Of a stretch of 64,000 bases of DNA, positions 7,847 to 16,232 are shown piece after piece; within the stretch, counting starts at the first letter, position 1, and every line of letters begins with the position of its first letter. The position numbers and the translations under genes were made by a program. The stretch comes from Nocardioides aromaticivorans (GTDB lineage Bacteria > Actinomycetota > Actinomycetes > Propionibacteriales > Nocardioidaceae). A model generated the notes under the pieces. That model saw nothing but the letters and a program-made list of their open reading frames with translations. It was not told the origin of the DNA and did not search any database. Where the stretch lies: positions 3,100,001-3,164,000 of the forward strand of contig NZ_JACBZM010000001.1 of the NCBI RefSeq assembly GCF_013408525.1, read 5' to 3'.

Positions 7847-9571
7847 ATGAGCATCACGACCCCTGTCTCGACCGGACTGGGCGCCACGCGGGACCGCCTG
7901 CTGGCGCTGCGCACCGACCACGCCGCCGCGGTGGAGGAGTTCCGCTGGCCCGACGTGGGCCCGACCTTCAACTTCGTGCACGACTGGTTCGACGCCTACG
8001 CGCGAGGCAACGACCAGCCCGGGCTCGTGATCGTCGAGGAGGACGGCGCCCGGGCGTCGTACACGTTCGGTGAGCTGGTGACCCGTTCGGAGCAGGTCGC
8101 GAACCATCTGTCCGCGCTGGGGGTGCGGGCAGGTGACAGCGTCGTGGTGATGCTCGGCAACCAGGTCGAGCTGTGGGAGTCGATGCTCGCGCTGATCCGG
8201 CTCGGCGCGGTGATCATGCCGACCACGACGGCGGTCGGGCCGGCCGAGCTGGTCGACCGCCTCGCCCGCGGCAACGCCCACGCGGTGGTCTGCAACGCCG
8301 CTGACACGGCCAAGTTCGACGAGGTCCCCGGCGACTACCTCCGGGTCGCCGTCGGCGAGGTGCCCGAGGGCTGGAGCCCGTACGCCGCTGCCTTCGCGAC
8401 CCCGGCCGCCCCCGTCCCGCACCCGGGCAACGCCAGCGACGACCGCCTGCTGCTCTACTTCACCTCCGGTACGACGAGCCGGCCGAAGCTGGTGGAGCAC
8501 ACGCATACGTCCTACCCGGTCGGGCACCTGTCGACGATGTACTGGCTGGGCCTGCAGCCCGGCGACGTGCACCTCAACATCTCGAGCCCCGGCTGGGCGA
8601 AGCACGCGTGGTCGAACTTCTTCGCCCCGTGGCTGGCCGAGGCGACCGTGTTCGTCTACAACTACGCACGCTTCGACGCGGCCGCGCTGCTCGAGCGGAT
8701 CCGGAGCGAGGGCGTGACGACCTTCTGCGCCCCGCCGACGGTCTGGCGGATGCTCATCAACGCCGACCTCTCCGGCGGTAAGGGCGCGCTGCGCGAGGCG
8801 ATCGCCGCGGGCGAGCCGCTCAACCCCGAGGTGATCAGCCAGGTCGAGAAGCACTGGGGCCTGACCATCCGCGATGGGTTCGGCCAGACCGAGATGACCG
8901 CCGCGATCGCGAACCCGCCCGGCCAGCCGGTGACGTCGGGCTCGATGGGGCGGCCGCTGCCGGGTGTCCCGGTCGTGCTCGTCGACCCGCTCGAGGGCAC
9001 CGTCGTCGACGGGGTCGGCGAGGGCGAGATCTGCCTCGACCTGTCCGTCCGCGACGGCGCCGGGCCGCTCCCGCTGATGACCGGCTACCAGGGAGACCCG
9101 GAGAAGAACGCCGAGGCGATGGCCGGCGGCTTCTACCACACCGGCGACGTCGCGGCCCGCGACGAGAACGGCTACATCACCTACATCGGCCGCACCGACG
9201 ACGTGTTCAAGGCCTCCGACTACAAGGTGAGCCCCTTCGAGCTGGAGTCGGTGCTGATCGAGCACCCGGCGGTGGCCGAGGCGGCCGTCGTACCGGCGCC
9301 CGACCCGGTTCGCCTCGCGGTCCCCAAGGCGTACGTCGCGCTCGTCGACGGCCACGAGCCGACGGCGGAGACGGCGGAGTCGATCCTGCGCTACGCGCGC
9401 GAGCACCTGGCGCCGTACCTGCGGGTCCGACGGCTGGAGTTCCACGAGCTGCCGAAGACGATCTCGGGCAAGATCCGCCGGGTCGAGCTGCGCCAGCGCG
9501 AGACCGAGGTCGAGGGCAACCGGCCGGCCGGCGAGTACCGCGACGAGGACTTCCCTGCGCTGAAGGGCTGA
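7847..9571 (+). CDS. Acyl-CoA synthetase of the aldoxime-nitrile pathway
   Basis: 574 residues, class I adenylate-forming enzyme. The ATP-binding loop is YFTSGTTSRPKLVEHTH, with the usual G-x-PKG altered to S-RPKLV; later motifs are DGFGQTEMT, YHTGDVA and the catalytic lysine segment ISGKIRR. Start ATG 7847 was chosen because the conserved protein begins there; the ribosome-binding site is weak. An acyl-CoA ligase next to oxd, nitrile hydratase and amidase is the known aldoxime-pathway arrangement, where it converts the released acid to acyl-CoA for beta-oxidation. Confidence 0.9.
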   Translation: MSITTPVSTGLGATRDRLLALRTDHAAAVEEFRWPDVGPTFNFVHDWFDAYARGNDQPGLVIVEEDGARASYTFGELVTRSEQVANHLSALGVRAGDSVVVMLGNQVELWESMLALIRLGAVIMPTTTAVGPAELVDRLARGNAHAVVCNAADTAKFDEVPGDYLRVAVGEVPEGWSPYAAAFATPAAPVPHPGNASDDRLLLYFTSGTTSRPKLVEHTHTSYPVGHLSTMYWLGLQPGDVHLNISSPGWAKHAWSNFFAPWLAEATVFVYNYARFDAAALLERIRSEGVTTFCAPPTVWRMLINADLSGGKGALREAIAAGEPLNPEVISQVEKHWGLTIRDGFGQTEMTAAIANPPGQPVTSGSMGRPLPGVPVVLVDPLEGTVVDGVGEGEICLDLSVRDGAGPLPLMTGYQGDPEKNAEAMAGGFYHTGDVAARDENGYITYIGRTDDVFKASDYKVSPFELESVLIEHPAVAEAAVVPAPDPVRLAVPKAYVALVDGHEPTAETAESILRYAREHLAPYLRVRRLEFHELPKTISGKIRRVELRQRETEVEGNRPAGEYRDEDFPALKG

Positions 9572-9675
9572 CGTCGCGGCCGGCGAACTCCGCCGTTCCC
9601 CGGACGCGGTGGCCTCGCGGATGTCACTGTCGGCGTCTCGTCCCGAGCAGGTCGGGACCGGCGAAGGGGCATGTC

Positions 9676-10692
9676 GTGGAGCGAGCCGGGCTCAGCCGCG
9701 TCGGTCGGCTGTCGTTGCTGGCCGCCGTGGCCGCGACCATCGCGGGCGTCGCGGCGGTCACCGCCGTCGTGGCCGCGCAGGACGACGCCGACCCGTCGTC
9801 GCCGCGTGCGAACGTCCTCAGCGACCACGTGCCGGTCGTCGACCACACGGGGACCGTCACCTACCGGGGTCACGTCGTCCCCGGTGCCGAGCGGACGGTG
9901 GTCTCGGTCGGGACCTCCACCGGAGGCCTCGTCCTCACGATCGCGCCCGAGGACGACGACCTCCGCGCGGTCGCCATCCACGACGGCTCGGACGAGCTCG
10001 CGGCGTACGACGACGTCCGCGGCATCGCGCTCTCGGACCCGGGCGGCACCCTCGCGGCCTGGGTCGAGGTGGAGGAGTCCGGCACGGGGTCCACCGACAC
10101 CGTCATCGCCGTCGACACCTCGACGGGGGAGGAGCTCGGCCGGCTCCCGGTCTCCGGGTACGCCAATGTCACCGCCGTCCGCGGCGACGAGGTGGCGATC
10201 ACCGACGGTGGCTCCAGCAGGCTCTGGACCCCCGGCGGATCCGCGCGGCGGGTGCGCTTCGTCCCCGAGGACCACCTGGTCGTCGGGTTCACCGACACCC
10301 GCGTCATCGCGGCCGACTCGGACCTGGAGACGACCGTCTACGACCGGAGCACCGGCGCCGAGATCGCAACGATCGCCGACCTCACCCAGTGGGACACCAA
10401 CGTCGCCGGCGACCTGCTCGTCGGCGCGGCGGGCGAAGGCGACGTACGACAGGTCGAGCTCGCCACCGGCACGTCGAGGCTGGTCGACACGACCGTCGAG
10501 GCCGGCGTGGCGACCTTCGGCGAGGACGACGCGGTCGTGGTGCTGGGCATCGACGCGTTCGAGGGCGACGACGCCGGGGGGATCACCGTCGACATCTGTC
10601 CCCAGGGAGGGGAGTGCAGGAGCGTCACCAGCCCGTCGGTGCCGCTGATCCCCAACGACGCGGTCGGGCAGCTCGTGTCGCAGTCGGCCTGA
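9676..10692 (+). CDS. Membrane-anchored or secreted protein of unknown function, beta-propeller-like
   Basis: 338 residues from GTG 9676, with GAAGGGG upstream. One hydrophobic segment at about residues 11-33 is a signal anchor or uncleaved signal peptide. The rest is rich in beta-strand repeats with acidic turns (VIAVDTSTGEELGRLPV, TVYDRSTGAEIATIAD), as in WD/PQQ-like propellers. Two cysteines near the end (CPQGGEC) could pair outside the cell. No catalytic motif is recognised. It is transcribed alone between the synthetase and a VOC gene. Confidence 0.75.
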   Translation: MERAGLSRVGRLSLLAAVAATIAGVAAVTAVVAAQDDADPSSPRANVLSDHVPVVDHTGTVTYRGHVVPGAERTVVSVGTSTGGLVLTIAPEDDDLRAVAIHDGSDELAAYDDVRGIALSDPGGTLAAWVEVEESGTGSTDTVIAVDTSTGEELGRLPVSGYANVTAVRGDEVAITDGGSSRLWTPGGSARRVRFVPEDHLVVGFTDTRVIAADSDLETTVYDRSTGAEIATIADLTQWDTNVAGDLLVGAAGEGDVRQVELATGTSRLVDTTVEAGVATFGEDDAVVVLGIDAFEGDDAGGITVDICPQGGECRSVTSPSVPLIPNDAVGQLVSQSA

Positions 10693-10718
10693 GGGCGCCT
10701 GCCCCTAGTCTGCGGGTC

Positions 10719-11213
10719 ATGCTCCCCACGCCCTTCGGCCCGGTCGTGCAGCTCGCCTGGGTCACCGACGACCTCGAGGCGACCGAGCAGGCCCTGCACG
10801 CCACCCTCGGGGCCGGCGCGTGGACGCGGATGCCCGGCATCCACTTCGGCCCGGAGGACTGCGTGCTGCGGGGAGCGCCCGCGGACTTCGTCGCCGACAT
10901 CTCGCTGGCCTATGCGGGCGACCTGCAGCTCGAGCTCATCCGGCCGGTGAGCGGGGCGTCGATCTACGAGGAGTTCCTCCGCGAGCGGGGGCCCGGAATG
11001 CACCACGTCTGCTGCGAGGTCGACGACATGGACGCGGCGCTGGCGCAGGCGGCCGAGGGCGGGCTCGACGTGGTCCAGGCCGGCACCATGGCCGGCGGCC
11101 TGATGCGCTTCGCCTACCTCGACCTGACGGCTGCCGGCGCCGGCCTGGTCGAGCTCGCCGAGATCTCGCCCGACCTGCACGCGATGTTCGCCGACATCAA
11201 GGCGCGGGGCTGA
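10719..11213 (+). CDS. VOC / glyoxalase superfamily protein
   Basis: 164 residues. Start QLAWVTDDLEATEQALHATLG and the central HHVCCEVDDMDAALAQAAEGG are the two halves of the paired beta-alpha-beta-beta-beta fold. His in GMHHVCCEV and Glu in GLVELAEI are likely metal ligands. It looks closest to methylmalonyl-CoA-epimerase-like or glyoxalase_4 members. The substrate is unknown. It runs convergent to the LysR gene. Confidence 0.75.
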   Translation: MLPTPFGPVVQLAWVTDDLEATEQALHATLGAGAWTRMPGIHFGPEDCVLRGAPADFVADISLAYAGDLQLELIRPVSGASIYEEFLRERGPGMHHVCCEVDDMDAALAQAAEGGLDVVQAGTMAGGLMRFAYLDLTAAGAGLVELAEISPDLHAMFADIKARG

Positions 11214-11229
11214 CGACCCGGTCGCCCGC

Positions 11230-11253
11230 AAATTGATTGACGTCAATCAATTT
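11230..11253. repeat. 24-bp perfect AT-rich palindrome between convergent genes
   Basis: The arm AAATTGATTGAC is followed at once by its exact complement, with no loop. It is the most AT-rich stretch for several kilobases and lies between the stops of the VOC (+) and LysR (-) genes. The symmetry resembles a TetR-type operator more than a terminator, yet no start codon is near. Confidence 0.8.
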
Positions 11254-11297
11254 CCGCGGCCGGGGCATCGTCGCACCCGGGCGACCGAGCCGGGCGC

Positions 11298-12194
11298 TCA
11301 GCGCGCGGTCGCGTACGGCGCCTCCGCGACGACGTGGTCGCGCAGCCGGACAGCCGGCGGCGCGAGCGGGCGGTCGGTGCGCCAGGTCAGGCCGATCGTG
11401 CGGCGCGCGCGGGCGTGGAGGATGCGCAGCGAGAGGGTGTCCGACAGGCCCGCCTGTGCCTCCGGCACGATCGCGAGGCCGAGGCCGGCGGCGACCAGGC
11501 CCTCGATGGTCACGAGGTCGGCGCTCTCGAAGGAGACCGGTGGGGCGACGCCGGCATCGGCCAGCAGGCTGTCGACGAGCGTACGGTGACCGAAGCCGAC
11601 GGGGGTCGTGACGAGCTCGTCGTCGGCCAGCTCGGCCAGGGCGACCTGCTTGCGCCCGCGCAGCCGGTGGCTGGGGCCGACGATCACGACGAGGCGCTCC
11701 TCCTGGAGCGGCACCCAGGCGAAGTCGCCGTCCGGCCGGGTCGAGGTGACGGCGAGCTCGGCGGTGCCGCGGTGCAGGTCGCGGATGATGTCGTGCCCGG
11801 GCTCCTGGACCAGCTCCACGCGCACGAGGGGCGCGAGCTCGTGGAAGCCGCGCAGGATCCGGGGGACCAGCGAGGTCGCCATCGAGTCGAGGAAGGCGAG
11901 CCGGACGACACCGCGGTCCGGGTCCCGCCGGCCCGCGAGGTCGCGCACGAGCTGGTGGTAGCGGCCGAGGATCTCCCGTGCGGCGTCGACGACCAGCTCG
12001 CCGTCGGGTGTCGTGACCAGGCCGTGGGGCACCCGCTCGAAGAGTCGGGCGCCGAGCTCGTGCTCGGTACGGGCGAGCGCCCGCGACAGCGTCGGCTGGC
12101 TCACGCCCAGCGTGGCCGCGGTGTCGGTCACGTGCTCGGTGTCGGCCAGCTCGACGAGCCAGGCGAGGTCGCGCATCAGCACGAGCCTGATCAT
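11298..12194 (-). CDS. LysR-family transcriptional regulator
   Basis: 298 residues as given; a start at Met7 (12176) is also plausible and would be more usual for the family. Helix-turn-helix: VTDTAATLGVSQPTLSRAL. The remainder is a type 2 periplasmic-binding-like effector domain. It is divergent from an MFS transporter, as in YnfL/YnfM-like pairs, and probably controls it. The effector is unknown. Confidence 0.9.
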   Translation of the reverse strand: MIRLVLMRDLAWLVELADTEHVTDTAATLGVSQPTLSRALARTEHELGARLFERVPHGLVTTPDGELVVDAAREILGRYHQLVRDLAGRRDPDRGVVRLAFLDSMATSLVPRILRGFHELAPLVRVELVQEPGHDIIRDLHRGTAELAVTSTRPDGDFAWVPLQEERLVVIVGPSHRLRGRKQVALAELADDELVTTPVGFGHRTLVDSLLADAGVAPPVSFESADLVTIEGLVAAGLGLAIVPEAQAGLSDTLSLRILHARARRTIGLTWRTDRPLAPPAVRLRDHVVAEAPYATAR

Positions 12195-12207
12195 ACGCCT
12201 GACGTAT
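12193..12207. promoter_or_regulatory. LysR-type operator candidate
   Basis: The sequence ATACG-cctga-CGTAT is a perfect interrupted palindrome containing a T-N11-A LysR box. It overlaps the first possible ATG of the LysR gene and lies 58 bp before the MFS start. If LysR starts at Met7, the site falls 17-31 bp upstream of it, a position suited to autoregulation. Confidence 0.55.
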
Positions 12208-12264
12208 CGAGATCCGATCGGGAAGACATTGGACGCATGGCTCCCGGGAGCGCACCCTCGTCGG

Positions 12265-13545
12265 GTGGTCAGTACGCGGACGATCGAGGAGCAGGCGTCG
12301 GGGCACGTCCCGGGAAGCGACGGCTACCGCCGTGTCATGGTCGCGATGTTCGCGGCAGGCGTCGCCACGTTCGTGCTGCTCTACGCCACCCAGGCCCTCC
12401 TGCCCGAGCTCCACCACGCGTTCGGCGTGACGCCGGCGCAGGCGACGCTGAGCATGTCGCTGACGACCGCGGGCCTCGCCGTCGGCCTGCTCGTGGCCGG
12501 CCCCGCCTCCGAGGTCCTCGGCCGTACGCCGCTGGTCGCCGGGTCGGTCTGGCTGGCGGCGGTGGTGGCCTGCCTGTGCCCGTTCGCCTGGTCCTGGCCG
12601 GCCTTCCTCGGGCTGCGGCTGGTCGAGGGCCTCGCCCTCGCGGGGTTGCCGGCCGTGGCGACGGCGTACCTCCGCGAGGAGCTGCACCCCAGCGCGCTGG
12701 CGCGCGCGACCGGGCTCTACATCGGCGGCAACGCGATCGGGGGCATGGCGTCGCGGCTGCTGACCGCTCCGGTCGCCGACCTCGCCGGCTGGCGGTGGGC
12801 GATGGCGGCCGCCGCCGGGCTCGCGCTCGCCTGCGCGCTGGCGATGACCCTCACGCTGCCGGCGTCGCGGAACTTCGTGCCCCGGCCGCGGGGCCGGGCG
12901 GGCCGCTCGGGGATGGCCCGGGCAGCGCTGACCGACCCGGCGCTGCGCCACCTCTATCTGCTCGGCGCCTGCTCGGTGGGGACGCTCATCGCCGTGTTCA
13001 ACGCCCTCGGCTTCCGGCTGACCGCGGCGCCGTACCACCTCAGCCTCGGCGCGATCAGCCTGCTCTACCTCGTCTATCCGCTCGGCACGGTCAGCTCGTC
13101 GGTGTCCGGGGCCCTGGCGGACCGGTTCGGCCGTCGGGCCGTGCTGCCGGCCGGCTGTGCGCTCGCGATGGCCGGCGTCCTGCTCACCCTGCTGCCGTCG
13201 CTCGTTGCGGTCGTCGCCGGCCTTGCCTGCCTGACGGCCGGCTTCTTCGTCATGCACGGGCTGGCGAGCAGCTGGGTCGCGGTGCGCGCACACCTCGCGG
13301 GCGCGAGCTCCAGCCAGGCGGCGGCGTTCTACCTCTGCTCCTACTACGTCGGCTCGTCCGTCTTCGGCAGCCTCGGCGGCAGTGCGTGGTCGGCCGGGGG
13401 CTGGCCGGGCGTCACCCTGCTCGCGGTCGTCCTCCTGACCTGCTCGGGAGTCGCGACGGCGCGGCTGCGCACCATCCCGAACCTCACCCCACCGGACGCG
13501 CAGGCCGTCCGCGCTGCCGCCGGGCGAGGAGCAACGCTGCCGTGA
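12265..13545 (+). CDS. MFS transporter, YnfM-like drug/arabinose-efflux type
   Basis: 426 residues from GTG 12265; a later start at ATG 12337 would remove only a hydrophilic leader. Twelve hydrophobic segments are visible. MFS motif A-like loops occur as GPASEVLGRTPLV (after TM2) and GALADRFGRRAVL (after TM8). A KshA- or nitrile-pathway role is not implied; the divergent LysR gene is its likely regulator. The 3' end overlaps the convergent membrane-protein gene by 62 bp. Confidence 0.88.
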   Translation: MVSTRTIEEQASGHVPGSDGYRRVMVAMFAAGVATFVLLYATQALLPELHHAFGVTPAQATLSMSLTTAGLAVGLLVAGPASEVLGRTPLVAGSVWLAAVVACLCPFAWSWPAFLGLRLVEGLALAGLPAVATAYLREELHPSALARATGLYIGGNAIGGMASRLLTAPVADLAGWRWAMAAAAGLALACALAMTLTLPASRNFVPRPRGRAGRSGMARAALTDPALRHLYLLGACSVGTLIAVFNALGFRLTAAPYHLSLGAISLLYLVYPLGTVSSSVSGALADRFGRRAVLPAGCALAMAGVLLTLLPSLVAVVAGLACLTAGFFVMHGLASSWVAVRAHLAGASSSQAAAFYLCSYYVGSSVFGSLGGSAWSAGGWPGVTLLAVVLLTCSGVATARLRTIPNLTPPDAQAVRAAAGRGATLP

Positions 13546-14086
13546 AGGCGCCCAGGGTGCCGAGGACCTCGTCGCCGAGCGTGTCCTCGTAGGCGGTGTC
13601 GAGCTCCGTGCCGTGGCGGATGAAGGTGAACCACTCGCCGAGCTCCCACCCGATCGCCAGCACGGCGCCGATGCCGGTCACGGCGACGATCACCCAGCCG
13701 GGCTCGAGCCGGCCGGCGACGAGCAGGCCGAGGCCGCCGCAGAGCAGGGCCCAGTTGGCGTAGTGGTTGAGGTCGTCCCACCACACGACGGTGTCGTAGA
13801 GGTCGAGGCTGTTGCCGGTCACGTCGACCAGGAACGGCATCATGACGAGCGCGAACGCGCCCCACGGTGCGCCGCCGGCGTCGGCCGTACGACGCGCGCG
13901 CAGCCACCAGACGGCAGGCACCACCAGCATCAGCACCGGGTAGGCGAGGAGGCGTCCACCGAAGGCCTTGCCCTCGAAGCGGTCGATCCCGGGGACGAAG
14001 GTCGCGACGGCCAGCTGGCCCACGGTGAGGACCAGCACGGCTGCCGGCACCCACCACGGGCAGGTCCGTCGTGCGGCCGGGGCCAC
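13484..14086 (-). CDS. Multi-pass membrane protein, DUF2238/YjdF-like
   Basis: 200 residues from GTG 14086, just inside the end of the methyltransferase gene. Six hydrophobic segments. The C-terminal WELGEWFTFIRHGTELDTAYEDTLGDEVLGTLGA carries the acidic D-x-x-x-D-T-L-G-D pattern of YjdF/DUF2238 proteins. Function unknown. The co-directional, near-overlapping methyltransferase suggests a two-gene unit. Confidence 0.7.
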   Translation of the reverse strand: MAPAARRTCPWWVPAAVLVLTVGQLAVATFVPGIDRFEGKAFGGRLLAYPVLMLVVPAVWWLRARRTADAGGAPWGAFALVMMPFLVDVTGNSLDLYDTVVWWDDLNHYANWALLCGGLGLLVAGRLEPGWVIVAVTGIGAVLAIGWELGEWFTFIRHGTELDTAYEDTLGDEVLGTLGAFTAALLLARRQRGRPARPVG

Positions 14087-14087
14087 C

Positions 14088-14681
14088 TCAGCGCCGTCCG
14101 GAGAACCGGTAGGCGCCGGCGATGCCGAGCGGGCGCACGGTGACGTCGCCCAGGCCGAGGCCCTCGAGCTCGGCCGTGAGGTCGTCGGGCGCGACCATCC
14201 GCACCGTCGAGCGGGTGACCCGGTGGACGAACCTGCCGCGACGTGAGTCCGACAGGTCGTAGCCGGCGAGCAGCCCACCGGGCCGCAGCACGCGCACCGC
14301 GTCGGCGAGCACCTGCTCCCAGGTGATCGTGTGGTGGAGCATCAGCCAGCTGACGACCGCGTCGAAGGAGCCGTCGGCGAACGGCAGGCCGGACGCATCC
14401 ACCTCCTCCACCGCGGCCCGGTCGCCGAACCCGGCGAGCTGCCGTCGCGCCAGGGCCACCATCGCGGGGTCGACGTCGGTGGCGACGTAGCGCCGGATGT
14501 CCGGTCGCGCGCGCAGCACCTCGGCCGCCATCGCACCGCTGCCGCACCCGATCTCGAGCACCTCGGCGCCCAGGGCCGCGGGATCGCGGGGGAGCACCCG
14601 CGGGACGACGAAGCGGCGGGCGAACGCGCGCCACGGCGGCGTACGGCAGAAGACGGACTCGAGGTCGGACATGCGGGCCAC
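14088..14681 (-). CDS. SAM-dependent class I methyltransferase
   Basis: 197 residues. SAM-binding motif I is EVLEIGCGSGAMAAEV, with acidic ATDVDPAMV after strand 2 and GSFDAVVSWLMLHH as motif II/III. The C-terminal domain is short. Substrate not visible. It heads a two-gene minus-strand unit with the membrane protein at 13484. Confidence 0.88.
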   Translation of the reverse strand: MARMSDLESVFCRTPPWRAFARRFVVPRVLPRDPAALGAEVLEIGCGSGAMAAEVLRARPDIRRYVATDVDPAMVALARRQLAGFGDRAAVEEVDASGLPFADGSFDAVVSWLMLHHTITWEQVLADAVRVLRPGGLLAGYDLSDSRRGRFVHRVTRSTVRMVAPDDLTAELEGLGLGDVTVRPLGIAGAYRFSGRR

Positions 14682-14750
14682 GGGCGCAAGTCTCCCGGAC
14701 GGAGGGCCGGCGCGGGAGGGATCCGGGCGACGGGGGCGCCGGCGGGCGCG

Positions 14751-15272
14751 TCAGCGCACGGGCCCACCCGCGCGGGCGAGCAGCGCACGGGCGTCGGCGC
14801 TCCCGTCCAGCCCGCGGGTGGTACGACGGGTGGTGCGCCAGCCGTCGTCGGTGCGGACGAGCTCGAAGTGGTTCGCGCCGATCCGGGCCGGGAAGACCTT
14901 GCCGTGGTGGCGCACGAGCAGCACCGACTCGCACACCGCGACCGCGCGGTCGCCGTCCACCGCCACGTGCGCCGGGCCGAGGAAGTGGCTGCACCCGTTG
15001 CCGATCAGGCCCTGGTGGGCGTCCGAGCGCACCATCGCGTCGACCTCGGCGCGGCTGCCCATGAAGAGCTCGTCGACGTCGTACACGCCGTCCTCGGTCC
15101 ACAGGTCGGCGACGCGCTCGGCCTCGCCGGCGTCGACGAGGGGGCCGTAGGAGGCGATCAGCTGGGTGATGGCCTGGACGTCCTCGAGGCGCTGCAGGCG
15201 CTCCTCGACGCTGGGCCTGCTCGGGGGCCCGCTCGGGGGTCTGCTCGTCGGCCTGCTCGTGGGGTTGCTCAT
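14751..15272 (-). CDS. SnoaL-like / NTF2-fold protein with a repeat-derived N-terminus
   Basis: 173 residues. After a Ser/Pro/Arg/Thr leader (residues 2-20) comes VEERLQRLEDVQAITQLIASYG, then DLWTEDGVYDVDE and IGANHFELVRTDDGWR, the cone-shaped NTF2/SnoaL fold. Family members are small dehydratases, isomerases or hydrolases. ATG 15272 overlaps the stop of the luciferase-like gene (ATGA), so the two are co-translated. The leader is encoded by a 12-bp tandem repeat; see 15214-15273. Confidence 0.8.
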   Translation of the reverse strand: MSNPTSRPTSRPPSGPPSRPSVEERLQRLEDVQAITQLIASYGPLVDAGEAERVADLWTEDGVYDVDELFMGSRAEVDAMVRSDAHQGLIGNGCSHFLGPAHVAVDGDRAVAVCESVLLVRHHGKVFPARIGANHFELVRTDDGWRTTRRTTRGLDGSADARALLARAGGPVR

Positions 15273-15273
15273 C
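15214..15273. repeat. Five 12-bp tandem repeats spanning a start codon
   Basis: Units such as GGCCTGCTCGGG and GGTCTGCTCGTC run head to tail, five in all. They encode four-residue steps (S-R-P-x) in the SnoaL-like leader and include its ATG and the stop of the upstream gene. Copy-number change would alter leader length in frame. Confidence 0.75.
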
Positions 15274-16138
15274 GGGCCTCCAGGGGAGTCAGGTCGGCCA
15301 GGTCCGCGAGGGCGGCGAGCTGGTCGACGTAGTGGTCCGCCGAGGTGGCGGTGACGTGGACGTTGACCACCGTGGCACCGGCCGCGACGGTGCGGTCGAG
15401 CGCGCGGCGGGTGCGGTCGGGGTCGCCGATCGGGTCGACCGGGCGGCCGGCGCCCAGCACCACCTCGAAGCCGTCGGGCAGCGGGGCCTTGTCGAGCATC
15501 TCCCGCAGCCGGTCGTGGGGGAGGCCGAAGGGCACCCAGCCGTCGCCGTGCTCGCGGGCGCGGCGCAGGCTGCGGGGCGTGTGGCCGCCGATCCAGAACG
15601 GGACCCGAGGCTGGACCGCGTGCGGCTCGACGACCACGTCGGCGAAGGGGAAGCGCGGGCCGTCGTACACGGGGGTGGCCGTGGACAGCGCGGCGCGCAG
15701 TGCCGGAAGGGCGTCGTCGGCGACGGCGCCGCGCTCGGCGTACGCCGCACCGAGCAGGTCGAACTCCTCCTCGATCGACCCCACGCCCAGGCCGAGGACG
15801 AGGCGGCCGCCGCTGAGGACGTCGAGGGTGCCGTAGCGCTTCGCGATCGCGAGCGGGTGGTGGTACCCGATCACGAGGACCTGGGTGACCAGCCGGATCC
15901 GCTGCGTGTGGGCCGCGAGATAGCCGAGGGTCGCCAGCGGGTCCCAGTAGGTGCCACCGCGCTGCTCGGCGATGGCCGTCGGGACGGCCACGTGCTCGGA
16001 GCAGGTCAGGTGGTCGAAGCCCAGGCGGTCGGCTGCGGTGGCGATCGCGGCCAGCCCGGCGGGACCGGCCGTGCGCTCCCAGGCGCCGAAGAAGCCGGGC
16101 AGGGCGGTGACGACCGGACTGGTGATGCCGACGCGCAT
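15269..16138 (-). CDS. LLM-class (luciferase-like) F420-dependent oxidoreductase
   Basis: 289 residues. Start Met at 16138 was chosen over a longer frame because MRVGITSPV begins the barrel and GAGGAG precedes it. Motifs: FDHLTCSEHVAVP, TQVLVIGYHHPLAIAKRYGTLDVLSGGRLVLGLGVG, and PFWIGGHTPRSLRRARE, typical of actinobacterial F420-binding luciferase-like proteins. The reaction (hydride transfer or monooxygenation) is unknown. It is first in a unit with the SnoaL-like gene and divergent from IclR; the 13-bp shared motif lies 69 bp upstream. Confidence 0.85.
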   Translation of the reverse strand: MRVGITSPVVTALPGFFGAWERTAGPAGLAAIATAADRLGFDHLTCSEHVAVPTAIAEQRGGTYWDPLATLGYLAAHTQRIRLVTQVLVIGYHHPLAIAKRYGTLDVLSGGRLVLGLGVGSIEEEFDLLGAAYAERGAVADDALPALRAALSTATPVYDGPRFPFADVVVEPHAVQPRVPFWIGGHTPRSLRRAREHGDGWVPFGLPHDRLREMLDKAPLPDGFEVVLGAGRPVDPIGDPDRTRRALDRTVAAGATVVNVHVTATSADHYVDQLAALADLADLTPLEAR

Positions 16139-16206
16139 GGTGCTCCTCGCTCTCGTGGACGGGTCCCCCATCCAAGCCGTCGGCGGCGTCCGGTGGCGCG
16201 GACCGG

Positions 16207-16219
16207 TCCCGGTGACCGG
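16207..16219 (-). promoter_or_regulatory. Shared motif, copy upstream of the luciferase-like gene
   Basis: Read toward the gene it is CCGGTCACCGGGA, matching the consensus CCGGTSASYGGGA found at four other promoters in the 16-35 kb region. The following ACCGG also matches the copies before kshA and the binding protein. It ends 69 bp before the start codon. Confidence 0.5.
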
Positions 16220-16232
16220 GCGGCGCAGCTAG

